This document shows, piece after piece, positions 38,019 to 48,902 of a stretch of 64,000 nt of DNA (the first letter of the stretch is position 1; the number at the start of each line of letters is the position of its first letter). Below the pieces are notes generated by a model. That model was given only the letters and a program-made list of their open reading frames with translations, was not told where the DNA came from and made no database searches. This DNA is from Heterobasidion occidentale (lineage: Eukaryota; Basidiomycota; Agaricomycetes; Russulales; Bondarzewiaceae): contig JBCAQO010000002.1 of NCBI GenBank assembly GCA_039111635.1, positions 2,294,001-2,358,000 on the forward strand, in the 5' to 3' direction. The position numbers and the translations under genes were made by a program.

Positions 38019-39374
38019 CTAATCCACCACCATAAGATGATTTTCGTCTGATAACGTGTAAATCATGCCGTCGTCCATGAGGGCTTCGATTGCATTCCTG
38101 TGGTACACGTGTGAGTTTATGTCCGGCGCCTGCGCGATCATTCAAAAATACTGTCCCTACCAGAAGTCGTCCACGGATCTACTGGTATGTGCTAGTCCCT
38201 TAACAATAAGAGTCACAGGTACGCCTTCGTTATAAGATGACTTGTGAGCGTGGATTTGGAGCAGGATCCCTCTTTGAAGAGAGGTAAGATGGGAGTATGG
38301 GTCACGCCGTCGGTATGGTTGAACATTCTGAAGCGGGGAAGGAGGCTCTGGCGATGGGGAATGGGATCCTGGTGAATTGAAAACGTAAATAGGTTCTTCT
38401 GACTCAAGGTCGGTGTCAGTGCCGGAAGAGGTCAAGCTTTCCGTCTTGGCAGTTGTCTCTGGTATACCTTTATTTTTGCTTGCCGAGAAAGAAGACGAAG
38501 GCGTAGCATGGTCAGACAACTGAGGCAAAGTGGGTAGCCACTCCGTCGGAGTCGAAGGCTCGTGTTGTATAGGTTGGGCGGATGGTATAGAGCTTGGTAT
38601 CGTGCTTTCTAGCGTACCAGGCTCAGCGTCGCTATGTGCTGACGCCTGTGGCGATTATGATGTCTTACAATATCAAGTCACCATCAAGGGATGAAGCACT
38701 TACATTACGATCGTGCTCGACCGATATTGTGACGGTAGCCGCGTGCACAAGGTGGTAGAACGGTTCGTGTGCATCAGCGACACGACGAATGTCCAAGATG
38801 TTCAGAGATTTGGATTTCTTGAATTCTGATATCGCCCCAATAACACGTACATAACAATGTGGCCTGAGCCGAAGGATGCTTAGAGTTACGACTGGCGAGG
38901 ATAGACACAACTCACGGCACATTTTCCAAAAGGCGCTCTTTCTCATCCTCGCTAAGATTGATGGTCCAATGAACTGCGGTAACGCGCCCAGTGCCGTCCT
39001 CCAGCTCATACTCCCATTTGTTAGAATCGGAATCGGTTCCTATCAAAAGGGAAACACGAGCAACGACCATGATCTACTATCATATGAACGCCAACTCAGA
39101 GTGCGGGAAGCCAGCTATGATACCTTGTGAACTTCGCTTCCTTCAATGGTAAAGCAGGCATCACTGTGTATCTGCTTTGATTTCAAGACTTGAGCGATCG
39201 TCACTGGACGCATCTGGAGGCATTGGACCACACGAGGCAAGTAAGAGCTTGTCAGACTGCGAATGAAAACCTGATTCAACCTTCAGATTAATTTTTTCTG
39301 TCGACTGTGCTGAGAAGATATGGTGTTCGCTGTAGTTTTGGTATAGGATTATTGGTCGTATTAGGGTTGCGCAT
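38019..39374 (-). CDS. Diverged RPA32-like (replication protein A subunit 2) paralogue
   Basis: This gene has the layout of RPA32, the 32 kDa subunit of the single-strand DNA-binding heterotrimer, but is strongly diverged. The lead-in to the OB fold reads MRPVTIAQVLKSKQIHSDA and CFTIEGSEVHK, then the OB core: WEYELEDGTGRVTAVHWTIN, CYVRVIGAISEFKKSKSLN and ILDIRRVADAHEPFYHLVHA. A Ser/Pro-rich linker of more than 100 residues follows, longer than in the canonical copy. The C-terminal winged helix (LTSLQRGILLQIHAHKSS, EGVPVTLIVKGLAHTSRSVD, MDDGMIYTLSDENHLMVVD) ends at 38019. The first exon is unresolved: the given end uses an ATG at 39374, but 39213 is also possible, and no clean donor is visible between. 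It lies head-to-tail behind the canonical RPA32 gene, so it arose by tandem duplication. Confidence 0.72.
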
Positions 39375-39644
39375 GGTGTCTCCGCCGCGGACTTTGCCGA
39401 CTGGTCTTACGAGCACCCAATTGTGCACATCGGTACAGATATCTGATATATTTGACAAAACGCTCAACATGACAGCGTTACATATATCCGAGATGACGGT
39501 CTCATCTTTTTTTACTGATTTAGACTTGCAGCGAATGTTGCAAACGACTTTCTTCTTCGAAAAACATTGACTACAAGCCCGCAAACTGGTGACAAAGTAT
39601 TAATACAGGAGTCTTTTAGGAGATGAGTGAAGAAAAGATGCTGA

Positions 39645-40813
39645 TTATCCTGAGACGTTGAAGTGCATGTCATCGCTGGTCGTGTAGATGAGGCCATCAT
39701 CCGTAAGTTTCTCCAACGCAGAGCTAAAATTGAGTGCTTAGTGGCTTTCAGGCAGCTCCACAAATGACGAAATATGCACCTTATTTCACTTCCAGTAGCT
39801 TTGACCCCTCGAGAAATAGCCGAGGCGTGGACACCGTCGTCGCTGAATGGTTGTGCTGTTATGAAATGGATAATATTGCGTTGAAGAGGTGGCAAGTGAG
39901 CATATTGGTCGTTCGCTGCTACGGTGTTCGCCGCTGCGGTGTACGCAGAGGCAGAAGTTTGTCCCTGTCCGACGGGAACATTTTGGGCCTGACTAGGCCC
40001 TGATGGCTAGTACGAGCAAGAGGAACATTGACGAACAATTTACTAACGAGTATACATTTGCTTACAGGTCCTCTGTCAAACATCAATGTGACAGCCATGG
40101 TCTCGGCAATATGGAAGAACAGCTCATGCTCAGGCCAATCTTTAAGCAGCCGTATATGAGCAGTATTGATGTAACGTTTACTTCCGTACGTCTTGAGTGT
40201 GCCAGACACGCGGACGTAGTTCCCCTCCCTTTGAAAAACTTCAGCGACATTACTGACTGACAAGTCAGAAAACTCACTTCACACCTTCAAAGGAATCTCC
40301 TTCTTGAGATGTCGAGTCAGACCAGTAGCGGGCTTCCACTTGACCAGTCCCATCGTCTATCGTGTAAAGACTATTTGTGGTCTGATCCCTAATCGTGATA
40401 ACTCTGCCCACGATGGTGAGCTGTTGGTTACAAACTGAGTATGTGGGCGCAGGAGTAGTGAGGAGTATCGTACTTGTCCTATCTCTGTATTGTCTACCAT
40501 CCAATCTGCATCTGTATGTGCTTGTGTAGCCTTGTGCACCTGCATGACGGTGAGCGGACGCAAAGACTGCCCCAGTGCCCCTCGCTAAGAAAGAAGCTAT
40601 GATCAATACTTGAGTGTGGACAATTTGAAGAGCGACTCACTCGTGATGCGCCCCCTGGACTACCACTAGCACTACCGAAAGGCGAACCTCCGGTCAGATA
40701 TCCTCCACCTCCACCTGCGTTTCCATAATAAGGGTTGTTTCCAAAGGATTCTCCGACTGATGATTCATGAGTAGATACTTGAGAATAAGAACACATGGCA
40801 TACATTGGCTCAT
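39645..40813 (-). CDS. RFA2: Replication protein A 32 kDa subunit (RPA2)
   Basis: This is the canonical middle subunit of the ssDNA-binding RPA trimer used in replication, repair and checkpoint signalling. The start at 40813 gives a three-codon first exon (MSQ), and splicing completes a Phe codon to read FGESFGNNPYYGNAGGGGGY, the Gly-rich N-terminus that in homologues is phosphorylated. The OB fold follows: LRPLTVMQVHKATQAHTDAD, LTIVGRVITIRDQTTNSLY, IDDGTGQVEARYWSDSTSQ, YVRVSGTLKTYGSKRYINTA, IRLLKDWPEHELFFHIAETM. A short linker leads to the winged helix: RNIIHFITAQPFSDDGVHAS, ISRGVKATGSEI, DDGLIYTTSDDMHFNVSG. The two-domain order and length are normal. The downstream gene on the same strand is a diverged paralogue of this one. 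Confidence 0.92.
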
Positions 40814-41198
40814 GGTGGCACGATAGATGATAGAAGAGGTGCTTGCTGGAGCTTTGGCAGTATGATACTTCGAACAGTCGCGTCCGAAGCGGCGGCAGGA
40901 CGCGACCGCGGTATTTGACAGTATTTGTCCTGTCACAGGAATGTCACAGATCTGGGTCTGCGCGGCTTGCCCGGCCGTGGCGGCTCCGATGCAAAGGGGC
41001 CGTGGTCATTGACATTTTGGAAGCTCGCACGACTCAGTCCGGCGGTTCCCTAGCGTCCAATCAGTGGGCCGCGCTAGCGCGTTATAGACGAGAAGAGGTT
41101 TGTCGCATTACCCTGTCAAGGGCGCAGAACACATTAGGGGCCGCTGGCCGTGTCTACATAAGTAATCTATGGTCATCGTACAGTATCGTAGTAACGAC
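40814..41198. other. Intergenic region upstream of RPA2
   Basis: 385 nt, GC-rich between 40880 and 41060, carrying the minus-strand promoter of RPA2 and the 3' UTR of NAA25. A long plus-strand open frame (40843-41304) crosses it but is arginine/serine-rich in composition and runs antisense into NAA25; I do not support it as a gene. Confidence 0.45.
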
Positions 41199-44100
41199 TC
41201 ATGCATGGCTTGTGCAAACGCGGCCAATACCCTTGCCAAAGCCCTCCAATACCTTCTTACGGGCGTCCGTAACCTTTTTCGCGACATCCAATATGTGCTC
41301 GTGAGTGATCTCATTTTCAAAAGTGTAAGCTGCATGACTCGCTTAACTGATACAGTTATGGACATACCTCTGATACATCTTCTAGAGACTTGAATCCTTC
41401 CACGAAAGCCTTGCGCTTGTCTACGGTGCCCTCATTTTCGCTAATTTTGACCAATTGGGTACCCATTCCCTTTAGCACCGAGAGGGCTTCGGTGCGAATG
41501 CCCTTGAAGGTTTGAACCAATGCTCCCAATTTATTTACTTTGACAACAGATGCGTTCTTGAAACGCAAGGACTCAATAGTAAACAGTATCAAGGCCTGAA
41601 TTGAAACATGCGTGAGAATTGACCTTGTCAAAAACGCGCTACTGACCTCCTGCGTGAGAGCCGCGACATGAAGGAGTTCTTGTGGCGGTCGCTGAGCTTC
41701 TACGAGTTCGTTGAAACGTTGTTGCATACCTGTGATAATACCTCAGAGCATGATTCACGTGGTGGATGACTCGACTAACACTCAAAAAATTTGACCAAAG
41801 ACGATGGAGGCTCCTTGACCGGCGGCGCGTCCTCTGCCTTCTTTGAATGGCCATTTGCAGGACCATTGTCGGTAGGGAGGTCCAAGCCTTTGAGAGCATG
41901 ACCGGTTTTCAACTCGGTTTGCTTGGCTGCTTCGGCCAAGACGGCAGACGGCGATGGTCGGGTATGATCGTGATAAGGTCCTAGCCAGTCAGCAAGATCG
42001 GTAGCATAATCAAGGAAAGCAAGTTCGTCGACAGTGAGCTAGGCTTTCAAGTGAGTCAGTAAGCTATGGTAGGCTAAGTGTTGCACACCTCCTGAAGCTC
42101 TTGAGGTTTACGAGCAGCTAAACGCTCCTGCAAGGGCAACTTGTTCTCCGGATCATTGCTCTGCTTGGGCCGATCGCCAACGAGCAGCTTCTCTTCCACT
42201 GTATCGTCGAGATCACTAGCATGCTGGAACGCCTTGATGTAAATCCTGAGGAAGACACACAACCATCCCAGCTGATGAACAAATCGTGACCGATGACTAC
42301 CCGATTTCTGGGGGAGAAAGAGAAAGATACTGACCCCCGGCTCCTTGCCGAAAAGCGTCGTTTGCTTGCCAAACGACAGCTGACTGCGAGGTTGATAATT
42401 AGGGAGAATGTCGAAATCTCGATTGTCGTAATGCACTAAGAGGTGAATATGAGCTGCAGTCACACCATGGTCAGATCTCTGCGCAGACATACAACGGTCG
42501 AAGATGAATTTAAGCTCGACAAGCTCCAGATCGACAAGATCAGCGATGATGGGTTCATGAGTGACACGCATCCGGACGTGCTCAATCTTCACCAAATCCC
42601 GTTGGAGCGAATTATCCAACCGGTCTTCGAAGACGATGAAATCAGGTATCTTCGCATCAAGAAAAGTATCAGCAGGTCTGCACGTTCAAAACTAGGAACA
42701 ATATCACCTGTGAGTATTTCTCCGCGCTGAAAGCTCTGACAATAAATTCCGCCGTCTGGCACAAATTAGCACGGTGGATGGTACCTTGAATGTCTCCTTT
42801 CTTTACCTCGGTGGAATTGCTCATGTAGATCTGACTAGATTCCAGACACTCAGACGCATAAGTCAGGTCACCCGTGGCCGCAAGCGAGAAATTGGATGCT
42901 CGTGACAAGGCGAAGTGTGAAAGAGTATCGTTCTGAACCTGCTTCACATTCAGAAGCCGATACTGCTCGAGCGCAGGTTGCGGAGCGCCTGGCAAATGCA
43001 ATCGTCAGTCCTGTACAATGATAGCTGCGTCTGAAAAGATAAAACACACCCAACAAACGATAGATCCTGTTCAGAGACAAGTGGATCTGGTAAGACTGAG
43101 GGCTCTTCTTGGATGCAAACTCCAGGAACACAACCGCATTGTGCAAATGCGTCACATCGCTTGACTGGTCATACATACTAGCGAAGACTTGCGCAGCCAA
43201 TACAGCAAGATCGTCGGCGGGTTGGAGCTCGGTTTTAGGCAGCTCTTTGCCTAGTTTAAGGCCTTCGATGTAAAACTGGACCAGCTGCAGTGCCCGGCCT
43301 AATTCAAGCTCCACGGTCAGATCCGAATCCTGTAAGTTAAATCGCAAGAGCTTTTGGACGTTGATCGACCGTTGAAGCTCGAAAAGCGAATCCTGTTTAC
43401 GCGTTAAGATCGTCATAATTGATTACGATACCGCGTGCTTACGGATGAGAAGGGTATGGACGTCAGAAATGATGTCCATCGAGATAAGTCGTCAGCATCA
43501 AGAGAACTATATGGCTGCAAATCCTCGTAGCAGACAGCCTTGTCACCGAACTGTTCAAAATATTGTTGCAATAGGTCGACCATCCGAGAAGGCTCTAGTC
43601 AAGGAAAATTGGATGACATATCGATAGGGATTGGTACGAAAGTCTCACCTGTTGACACACCATGCTCTCTAGCTCGTCTCTCTAACTCCAATAGGGCTAG
43701 AGGGGCCGATCGATCTTTGTTCTTGTCATTTTGTGCCACATTGTTCAAGAACTCCAAAGTCTTCGAGATATGTTGCGTGCATTCCTCACGCGAGGAATCG
43801 TTGGCATCACCTGAAGTGATGGAAGAAAATGTAGCATCCAAGACCGACACGAACTCCAACCAGTTTCGATTTCTGTAACAGGTTCAGGTGTATGTTCTGT
43901 TGGGGACGATCTTGCATTTGGATGGGACATACTTGTCTGAGATTCGTTTCTCAGCAGCTTCGCCCTCTTCCTTTAGCCAGCCTTTCGCCTTCCATATATC
44001 CCGTCGAAGCTCGTCGCAGGCCAAGCTTCTAGAACAGATGGACTTCCCCTGGTCGCTCTCTAGAACTGCGCGCGCTTCATCATACAGTCGCAGCTCCAGC

Positions 44101-44967
44101 AGGAGTGACAGGTAAAGATGGAAACGGTCAGCATTCATTTCTAGAGGGTTCCATGCGGACGTCAGAAGCCTGTGCGCAAGTTTGTACAATAATTCGCGCA
44201 TGTTCGGCGGCGTCGAAGAGTCATTGGCCTGGAAGAGGATGAATTGAGATAAAACAACGATGCGATGAGTGCTTTCACCTGCAGGACAGCGCACATGGCG
44301 CCCCAGTAAACATAACGATCCTCATGGAACTGTTTGTTCAGTTTCGTAGCTAACTGAGAGACGGAGGATGAGCCACACAACCCGGATGACACGCCTTGAT
44401 TGCACACTGGATTGAAGAGCCATGACGCACCTGCTGGCCAGTTTTCCAATTACCCGTTCGAATGTTAGCAAAGAACGTTTGCATCCCGAGATCCTCGTTC
44501 AAAGGTTGACGTTTGAACGCCTCCTCGAACATAGCGACCGTGTCGGCGTCTGTCGTATATTGTGACATGTGTATGAGGGTTGCGTGGAGGAGAGCACGTA
44601 CGACGACCTAGACCCCGCAGAACGTGCATCATGGCGGTAAGGGTTCCGTCATCGGATGGCTTGGCAGCCAGCACTTCATCGCAGAGAGCTAAAGATTCCT
44701 CCACTTTTTGAGAGCGTACAAGCGCAAGAGCTTTCAAAGCCTATAGGAGAATTAGCTCTGCCTCCCACATGGACACGTTGTGAACACACCTTCAGCAAAT
44801 CATTCTTAGGATACTTCTTCAACAGCTTGTTACAAGCAAGGAGAGCAGATTTATTGGACCCCGTGTCAATGGCGTCTGAAGTTGGCTGAGTGTTTGATGC
44901 GTTGCATGTCACAGCACCACGTACCATAGATGGGACGAATCTGGCGTTCAAATGCAGCTGCTGACAT
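41199..44967 (-). CDS. MDM20: NatB N-terminal acetyltransferase auxiliary subunit (NAA25 / MDM20)
   Basis: This is the ribosome-anchoring, TPR-rich partner of the Naa20 catalytic subunit. NatB acetylates nascent Met-Asp/Glu/Asn N-termini, including actin and tropomyosin. The first exon from 44967 reads MSAAAFERQIRPIY and splices to DAIDTGSNKSALLACNKLL, the family's usual opening. TPR-like helices follow: LKALALVRSQKVEESLALCD, DGTLTAMMHVLRGLGR, ADTVAMFEEAFKRQPLNEDL, KLNKQFHEDRYVYWGAMCAV, LYLSLLLELRLYDEARAVLE. The C-terminal part includes the cofactor region QLGWLCVFLRIYIKAFQHAS-like helices read in pieces, and ends with FENEITHEHILDVAKKVTDA and GKGIGRVCTSHA at 41199. About a dozen introns break the gene. 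The last intron junction (near 41365) needs a weak GTCCAT donor or one extra base to keep frame. Confidence 0.88.
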
Positions 44968-45405
44968 GAAGGCAAGAGAAAGAAGACCTGCTGAGACGAG
45001 AAAGATAGCTACTGATAGAGAAAGGAACGGCTCTCTAGAGACACAGATGTAGGAGATGATGAAGGCCGTAGCTTATGGACGGAAGGAGAAGGGAAATTTT
45101 TGGGTGAATGTTCGCGTACTGTTCCTCTACTTACTTCCGCTCCGCGCCGAGGCCTCGCGGTGCCCTTACATATGTACCGTAGCCGACGACACACCGTTGC
45201 AGGATTTGGGGTGTTGGTGTTCGTTGCATGAGCTGGCATCAAGAAAGGCGACAAAGATAATCGGTAATCCATTATAACGGTCATTCACCTGTGTAGCGTT
45301 CAACTGTGCGCTACATCAAGTCTTATTTTCGCCAGTGTTTTAGAAGGACTCCCCGGCTTTTGCCGTGTTGGCTCTTACACGTTCCAGACGTCCGCGTCAA
45401 CTCCA
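44968..45405. other. Bidirectional intergenic region between NAA25 and NCE101
   Basis: 438 nt between divergent start codons. Open frames on either strand (45009-45284, 45056-45277) are mirror images and unsupported. No repeat or RNA gene is visible. Confidence 0.45.
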
Positions 45406-45692
45406 ATGGCCCCTCTGTTGTCACGGTGAGCATTCGTGCCAGCTTTCTAGGCAGCAGTGTCCTATTCGACACCATATACAGAGGTTTGGATCCGCTTCTT
45501 GGAGTCTTCACCGGCATCGTTGCGTACTATCTATACGAAAACAATCCTCGCACTGCCGTTCCTCCCGACCAAAAGCTGGATGTCCTTCTTCGCTGGAAAT
45601 TTGACAAGATGAAGGCAGAGCGCTCGGCGAAACAATCGGAAGATACTGATCCTATAGATTGGAAGCAACTTGCGTCTGAAGGGTCTAAATGA
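45406..45692 (+). CDS. NCE101: NCE101-like small membrane protein (non-classical export family)
   Basis: This small protein of about 76 residues matches the Nce101 family, linked in yeast to export of leaderless proteins. Start ATG at 45406 gives MAPLLSR; intron 45426-45481 (GTGAGC to ACAG) joins it to GLDPLLGVFTGIVAYYLYEN, a single predicted membrane helix, followed by the family signature NPRTAVPPDQKLDVLLRWK and a charged tail ending KQLASEGSK. An unspliced frame starting at 45306 is open but includes intron sequence and lacks the family N-terminus, so I reject that start. Molecular role is poorly defined in any fungus; assignment rests on the GLDP-helix-ENNPRT-PPDQ pattern. Confidence 0.82.
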
Positions 45693-46115
45693 GATGATGT
45701 GAGTTACGAGATACTCTTTCAGGTGCTGGGCATCATTCATCTTCGTTACTCTTAGGCACTGACAGTATCGCGGTGATACATAATCTCGTCAATTATCTAC
45801 TCTTGTCATCTCTGGTATCTCAATTTGCGAACGAATTGTATGAATTCTTAGTCCCATCAGGAAATGAACGACGCTGGAAGAGTCGGGGAAGCCGTCTCAT
45901 CGACACACATTCGTCCTCCAGTCCAAATCTCAACTCTAAGCTATGCGAAAACATCTAGTTCTCGACCGTTTTCCCGCAATGGTAACCCTTCGTCTACTTC
46001 AAAATCTGCCTTCACAAGCCAACACTGCTCTGAATTTTCTTTTTACCACTTGCCTTTATACAATCACGAATCCCCCACACACGACTTGGTCAATTAGCCG
46101 GATCCTTACTTGACT
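45693..46115. other. Intergenic region upstream of the HAD phosphatase
   Basis: 423 nt between same-strand genes; the last 100 nt are pyrimidine-rich, as expected for a promoter-proximal region. Nothing else seen. Confidence 0.4.
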
Positions 46116-47183
46116 ATGTCTTCTACTCCTTTGACCTTCTACGCCGATGCCGTTCTGTTTGACATGGTAATACTGTCTTATCCACTACAACAACAACGAT
46201 CTAAAACATATACATCCTAGGACGGTACCTTGACTGATTCCATCGCGGCGGTAGAAGCAGCCTGGGGCAAGGTCGCCCAGGACATCGGGCAGGACCCATT
46301 ACATGTCATCGCATCCACTCATGGCAAGCGCGCCATCGACAATCTTGCCCAGTTCAAACCCCACCTCAAGGCTCACGAGATGGACGACGCCGTAGCCGAG
46401 TTCGAGGAGACCATACTTTATTATGCCGACGCATTTCACCGCTGTTCTGCATCACTGTCGATATCATCGGGTTCCTCTTCTGGGATGTCGTCTCCGTATG
46501 GTTCAAGAGGCTCGTCAGATGCTTCGTCGCGCGCATCATCTCTTGATCTCGAGCGCCCACCATTCCTTACTCGATTGAGTCGTGCCATGGTCGCTCAGGC
46601 GATGGCATCATCCCCGCTTGCCGATGGAGAAGAAGAGGAGGAAGATATTCGCCATGCCTGGCAGATTGAAGCCGAGAGCGTAGATCGTTCAGTGCGCATC
46701 CTTCCGGGCATCCGGAAGTTGCTGGATTCTATTCCCGAAGGTCGTTACGCTGTCGCAACGTCTGGTGCCAAAACTTACGGTACGTCTTCGAATCATCCAT
46801 CATCGAATGTCACTGACGTCGTCTATTTACGCGAAATAGCGTATGGCTGCATGACTCGCGTCGGCATCACACCGCCCAAGGTAACCATCACCGCGGACGA
46901 CAAACGCCTCAAGGCCGGCAAGCCTGCCCCCGATCCTTTCCTCCTTGCAGCCGAATGCCTCGGCTTCGACCCGAAGAAATGTGTTGTCGTCGAAGACTCG
47001 CCTTCCGGCATCCGTGCAGGTGTTGCATCTGGTGCGGTTGTCATTGCCGTGTGTACCAGCCATGAGAGACAGAATATTGCTGATTGCGGGGCACACTACA
47101 TCGTCGAGAACATGGAGAAAGTCAGCTGTGAACCCGTTTACCTCGATGGGGAGACAAAGCTCCGGTTCCAGATCAGTCCTTAG
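46116..47183 (+). CDS. HAD-superfamily sugar/glycerol phosphatase (GPP/DOG type) with an internal insert
   Basis: This cytosolic haloacid-dehalogenase-type phosphatase is related to yeast Gpp1/Gpp2 (glycerol-3-phosphatase) and Dog1/Dog2. Exon 1 (ATG at 46116, MSSTPLTFYADAVLFDM) splices to DGTLTDSIAAVEAAWGKVA, forming HAD motif I with the Asp nucleophile in FDMDGT. Motif II is VATSGAK, motif III the Lys in KAGKPAPDPFLL, and motif IV VVVEDSPSGIRAG. A second intron (about 46778-46840) lies inside TY-AYGCMTRVG. Between the cap domain and motif II sits an insert of about 70 residues rich in Ser and Glu (LSISSGSSSGMSSPYGSRGS, DGEEEEEDIRHAW) that ordinary Gpp/Dog proteins lack. All catalytic residues are present, so activity is likely; the substrate cannot be told from sequence. 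Confidence 0.87.
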
Positions 47184-47889
47184 TATAAGTCTCTCATCTA
47201 TTTTACTTCTGTTCAACTTGTCCATCTTGTATATACCTTGTACAAGAAGTGATCCTAAATACAGTCCCATGATCCTCCCCGATAAGCAAACTGAGTACTT
47301 GCCACGTCTAACATGTTCCATTGAACAAGTAGTCTTTGGCAAGAACACAGCCGTCCTATCAAGCAAGAATAAACATGTAGACCACATGTCTCCACATTGG
47401 CACCAGCATTCACAGTGTTCATGAAGAATGTATTAAGGCATGCAATAGCTTCGAAAAACCGAGACGCAGGGAGCGCGCACGGTTTGTTGCTCGGCATTGA
47501 GTCTGCATGGCGACATGTGGCACAAGATGATGTTCGCGGCCTAGCACGATGTATCGCTCGGCGGATGTCTGTACAATTGACGAGGAGAAGGACAAGGTGT
47601 GAGGACGGCGGCCCGTGAGAGTCGGTGGGAAGGTGTTAGGTGTGTGGATAAACCCCGTCAACCGGCCGATATGCGGCAGTGAGAGAAGTTCGAGTTGTCC
47701 TGCTCTGGATGTTTGTGAACGGTGCGATGGTATGCACTCTGAAGTGATTCACAGTACAGTGTTTTGCTGCTTGATAGACAGTCGGGTCAAGGCTACCTGT
47801 GGCACGAAAACAGGTACGCGAGCAAGGGGATGTGGATTCGCCGGAGCGAGGGGACAAATGAGAAGCTACGGCTGGTGCTGTTGGCAAAT

Positions 47890-48060
47890 CTAACGAAGGT
47901 GAGGAGCATCGCGTTGGAGATGTGACTGTGAAGGGATGTTTGGATGAGACCAGCGTTCTGCGATGAAGGGCTTGTTGTTCTCACCTTGACATCCAACGGC
48001 TAAGCAAGGAAGCTCAGGCTGAGGCAAGATCCTGCTGTGCAGGCCGGTCGCATTTAGCAT
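47890..48060 (-). CDS. Possible small gene, 56 residues, behind a good TATA box
   Basis: The frame begins MLNATGLHSRILPQPELPCL and ends LQRDAPHLR. It shows no signal peptide, only two cysteines, and no similarity I recognise. The only support is position: a TATAAAAG box lies 97 nt upstream in the right orientation and the ATG is the first one after it. The frame may be the first exon of a longer gene, since related-looking sequence continues in another frame to about 47636. It could equally be chance. Confidence 0.25.
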   Translation of the reverse strand: MLNATGLHSRILPQPELPCLAVGCQGENNKPFIAERWSHPNIPSQSHLQRDAPHLR

Positions 48061-48156
48061 CGCAATGTTCGGTGAAGAGTACGATTTTATGATATAAGCG
48101 ATGTGGTGAGAGCGGAGAGGACGTTGAATTCTGGCTGTTGGTGATCCTCGCGAGGG

Positions 48157-48164
48157 CTTTTATA
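48157..48164 (-). promoter_or_regulatory. TATA box on the minus strand
   Basis: Reads TATAAAAG on the minus strand, about 97 nt before the first ATG at 48060. It is a perfect match to the TATA consensus in a region otherwise without a gene. Confidence 0.4.
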
Positions 48165-48902
48165 CCATTCTCTAGTGGCCGGGTCGTGGCTTGATTGATT
48201 CACGTGGGTGGCTGTTGGTTGCGGCTTTGTGCCACGGCTTCTTCTGGGTCAAGGCATTCTGCAGACAAAAGCTTTGAACAATACGGCCACAAATAGCCCG
48301 CATGGTCCACGCAGGTCTGCAAGGGTCTGCATGAAAAAGTCAATATTAAGCTGGGATCTAATGCAATAGCTCGCAGTGTGTGTGCTCCTATTCATGTAAC
48401 AAAGGCATGAGTACATTGGTACACAGGTATTTACCTGCCTTGAGTGTTCAAATTGTTCATGAACCCGTGAAGAATCGTCGAACGATCAGATCTTCAGAGT
48501 GCAGCGCACGTGCATCCTATCATGACTGTATCTGGGAGGTGAATCTGGCCGTCTATGGTTTTGGTGATCCTTGCGGATGGGGGGGAGTTGTTTTGATGCA
48601 CGCGCGAGTGAGGGCAGATCAAACAACTGACATTGCGAGAGGAGTATGTATGTGTAAGCAGAACATGACGACCGAAAGCGGTGAGACAGCGCGTGAACGA
48701 GAAATAGTCCGAGCAAAATTGCATGGCAAAGAGACGGGGTGGGCGAAAGCCTGCGAGGCTTTCCGACGCGCAGCAGAAAGAACGTCTAAACAGAAAACGG
48801 GGGAAGAAAGAGGTCAGCCGCGATACCCGATTGGTAGGAGTTGGCGACGCGTCTAGGCTGGCCTGGATTCCCACTATGGTAGGAAGGCGACGACGAACCT
48901 GT

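Larger units (their letters stand above)
47184..48902. other. 1.7 kb gap between the HAD phosphatase and the DIRS remnant
   Basis: No firm gene. A minus-strand TATA box (48157-48164) with a short open frame (47890-48060) is listed separately. Long open frames on opposite strands around 48380-48870 overlap each other with skewed composition and match nothing. The terminal repeat of the DIRS element should lie near the right end of this stretch, but I could not delimit it. Confidence 0.4.

Noticed and set aside
40843..41304. 153-codon plus-strand frame between RPA2 and NAA25
   Set aside because: Antisense to the NAA25 C-terminus and RPA2 promoter, no recognisable domain.
45306..45692. Longer unspliced start for the NCE101-like protein
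   Set aside because: The extra N-terminus is translated intron and promoter; the spliced start at 45406 restores the family's short N-terminus.
48380..48856. 158-codon plus-strand frame beside the DIRS remnant
   Set aside because: Opposed by an equally long minus-strand frame over the same bases, skewed composition, no similarity to any family I know.
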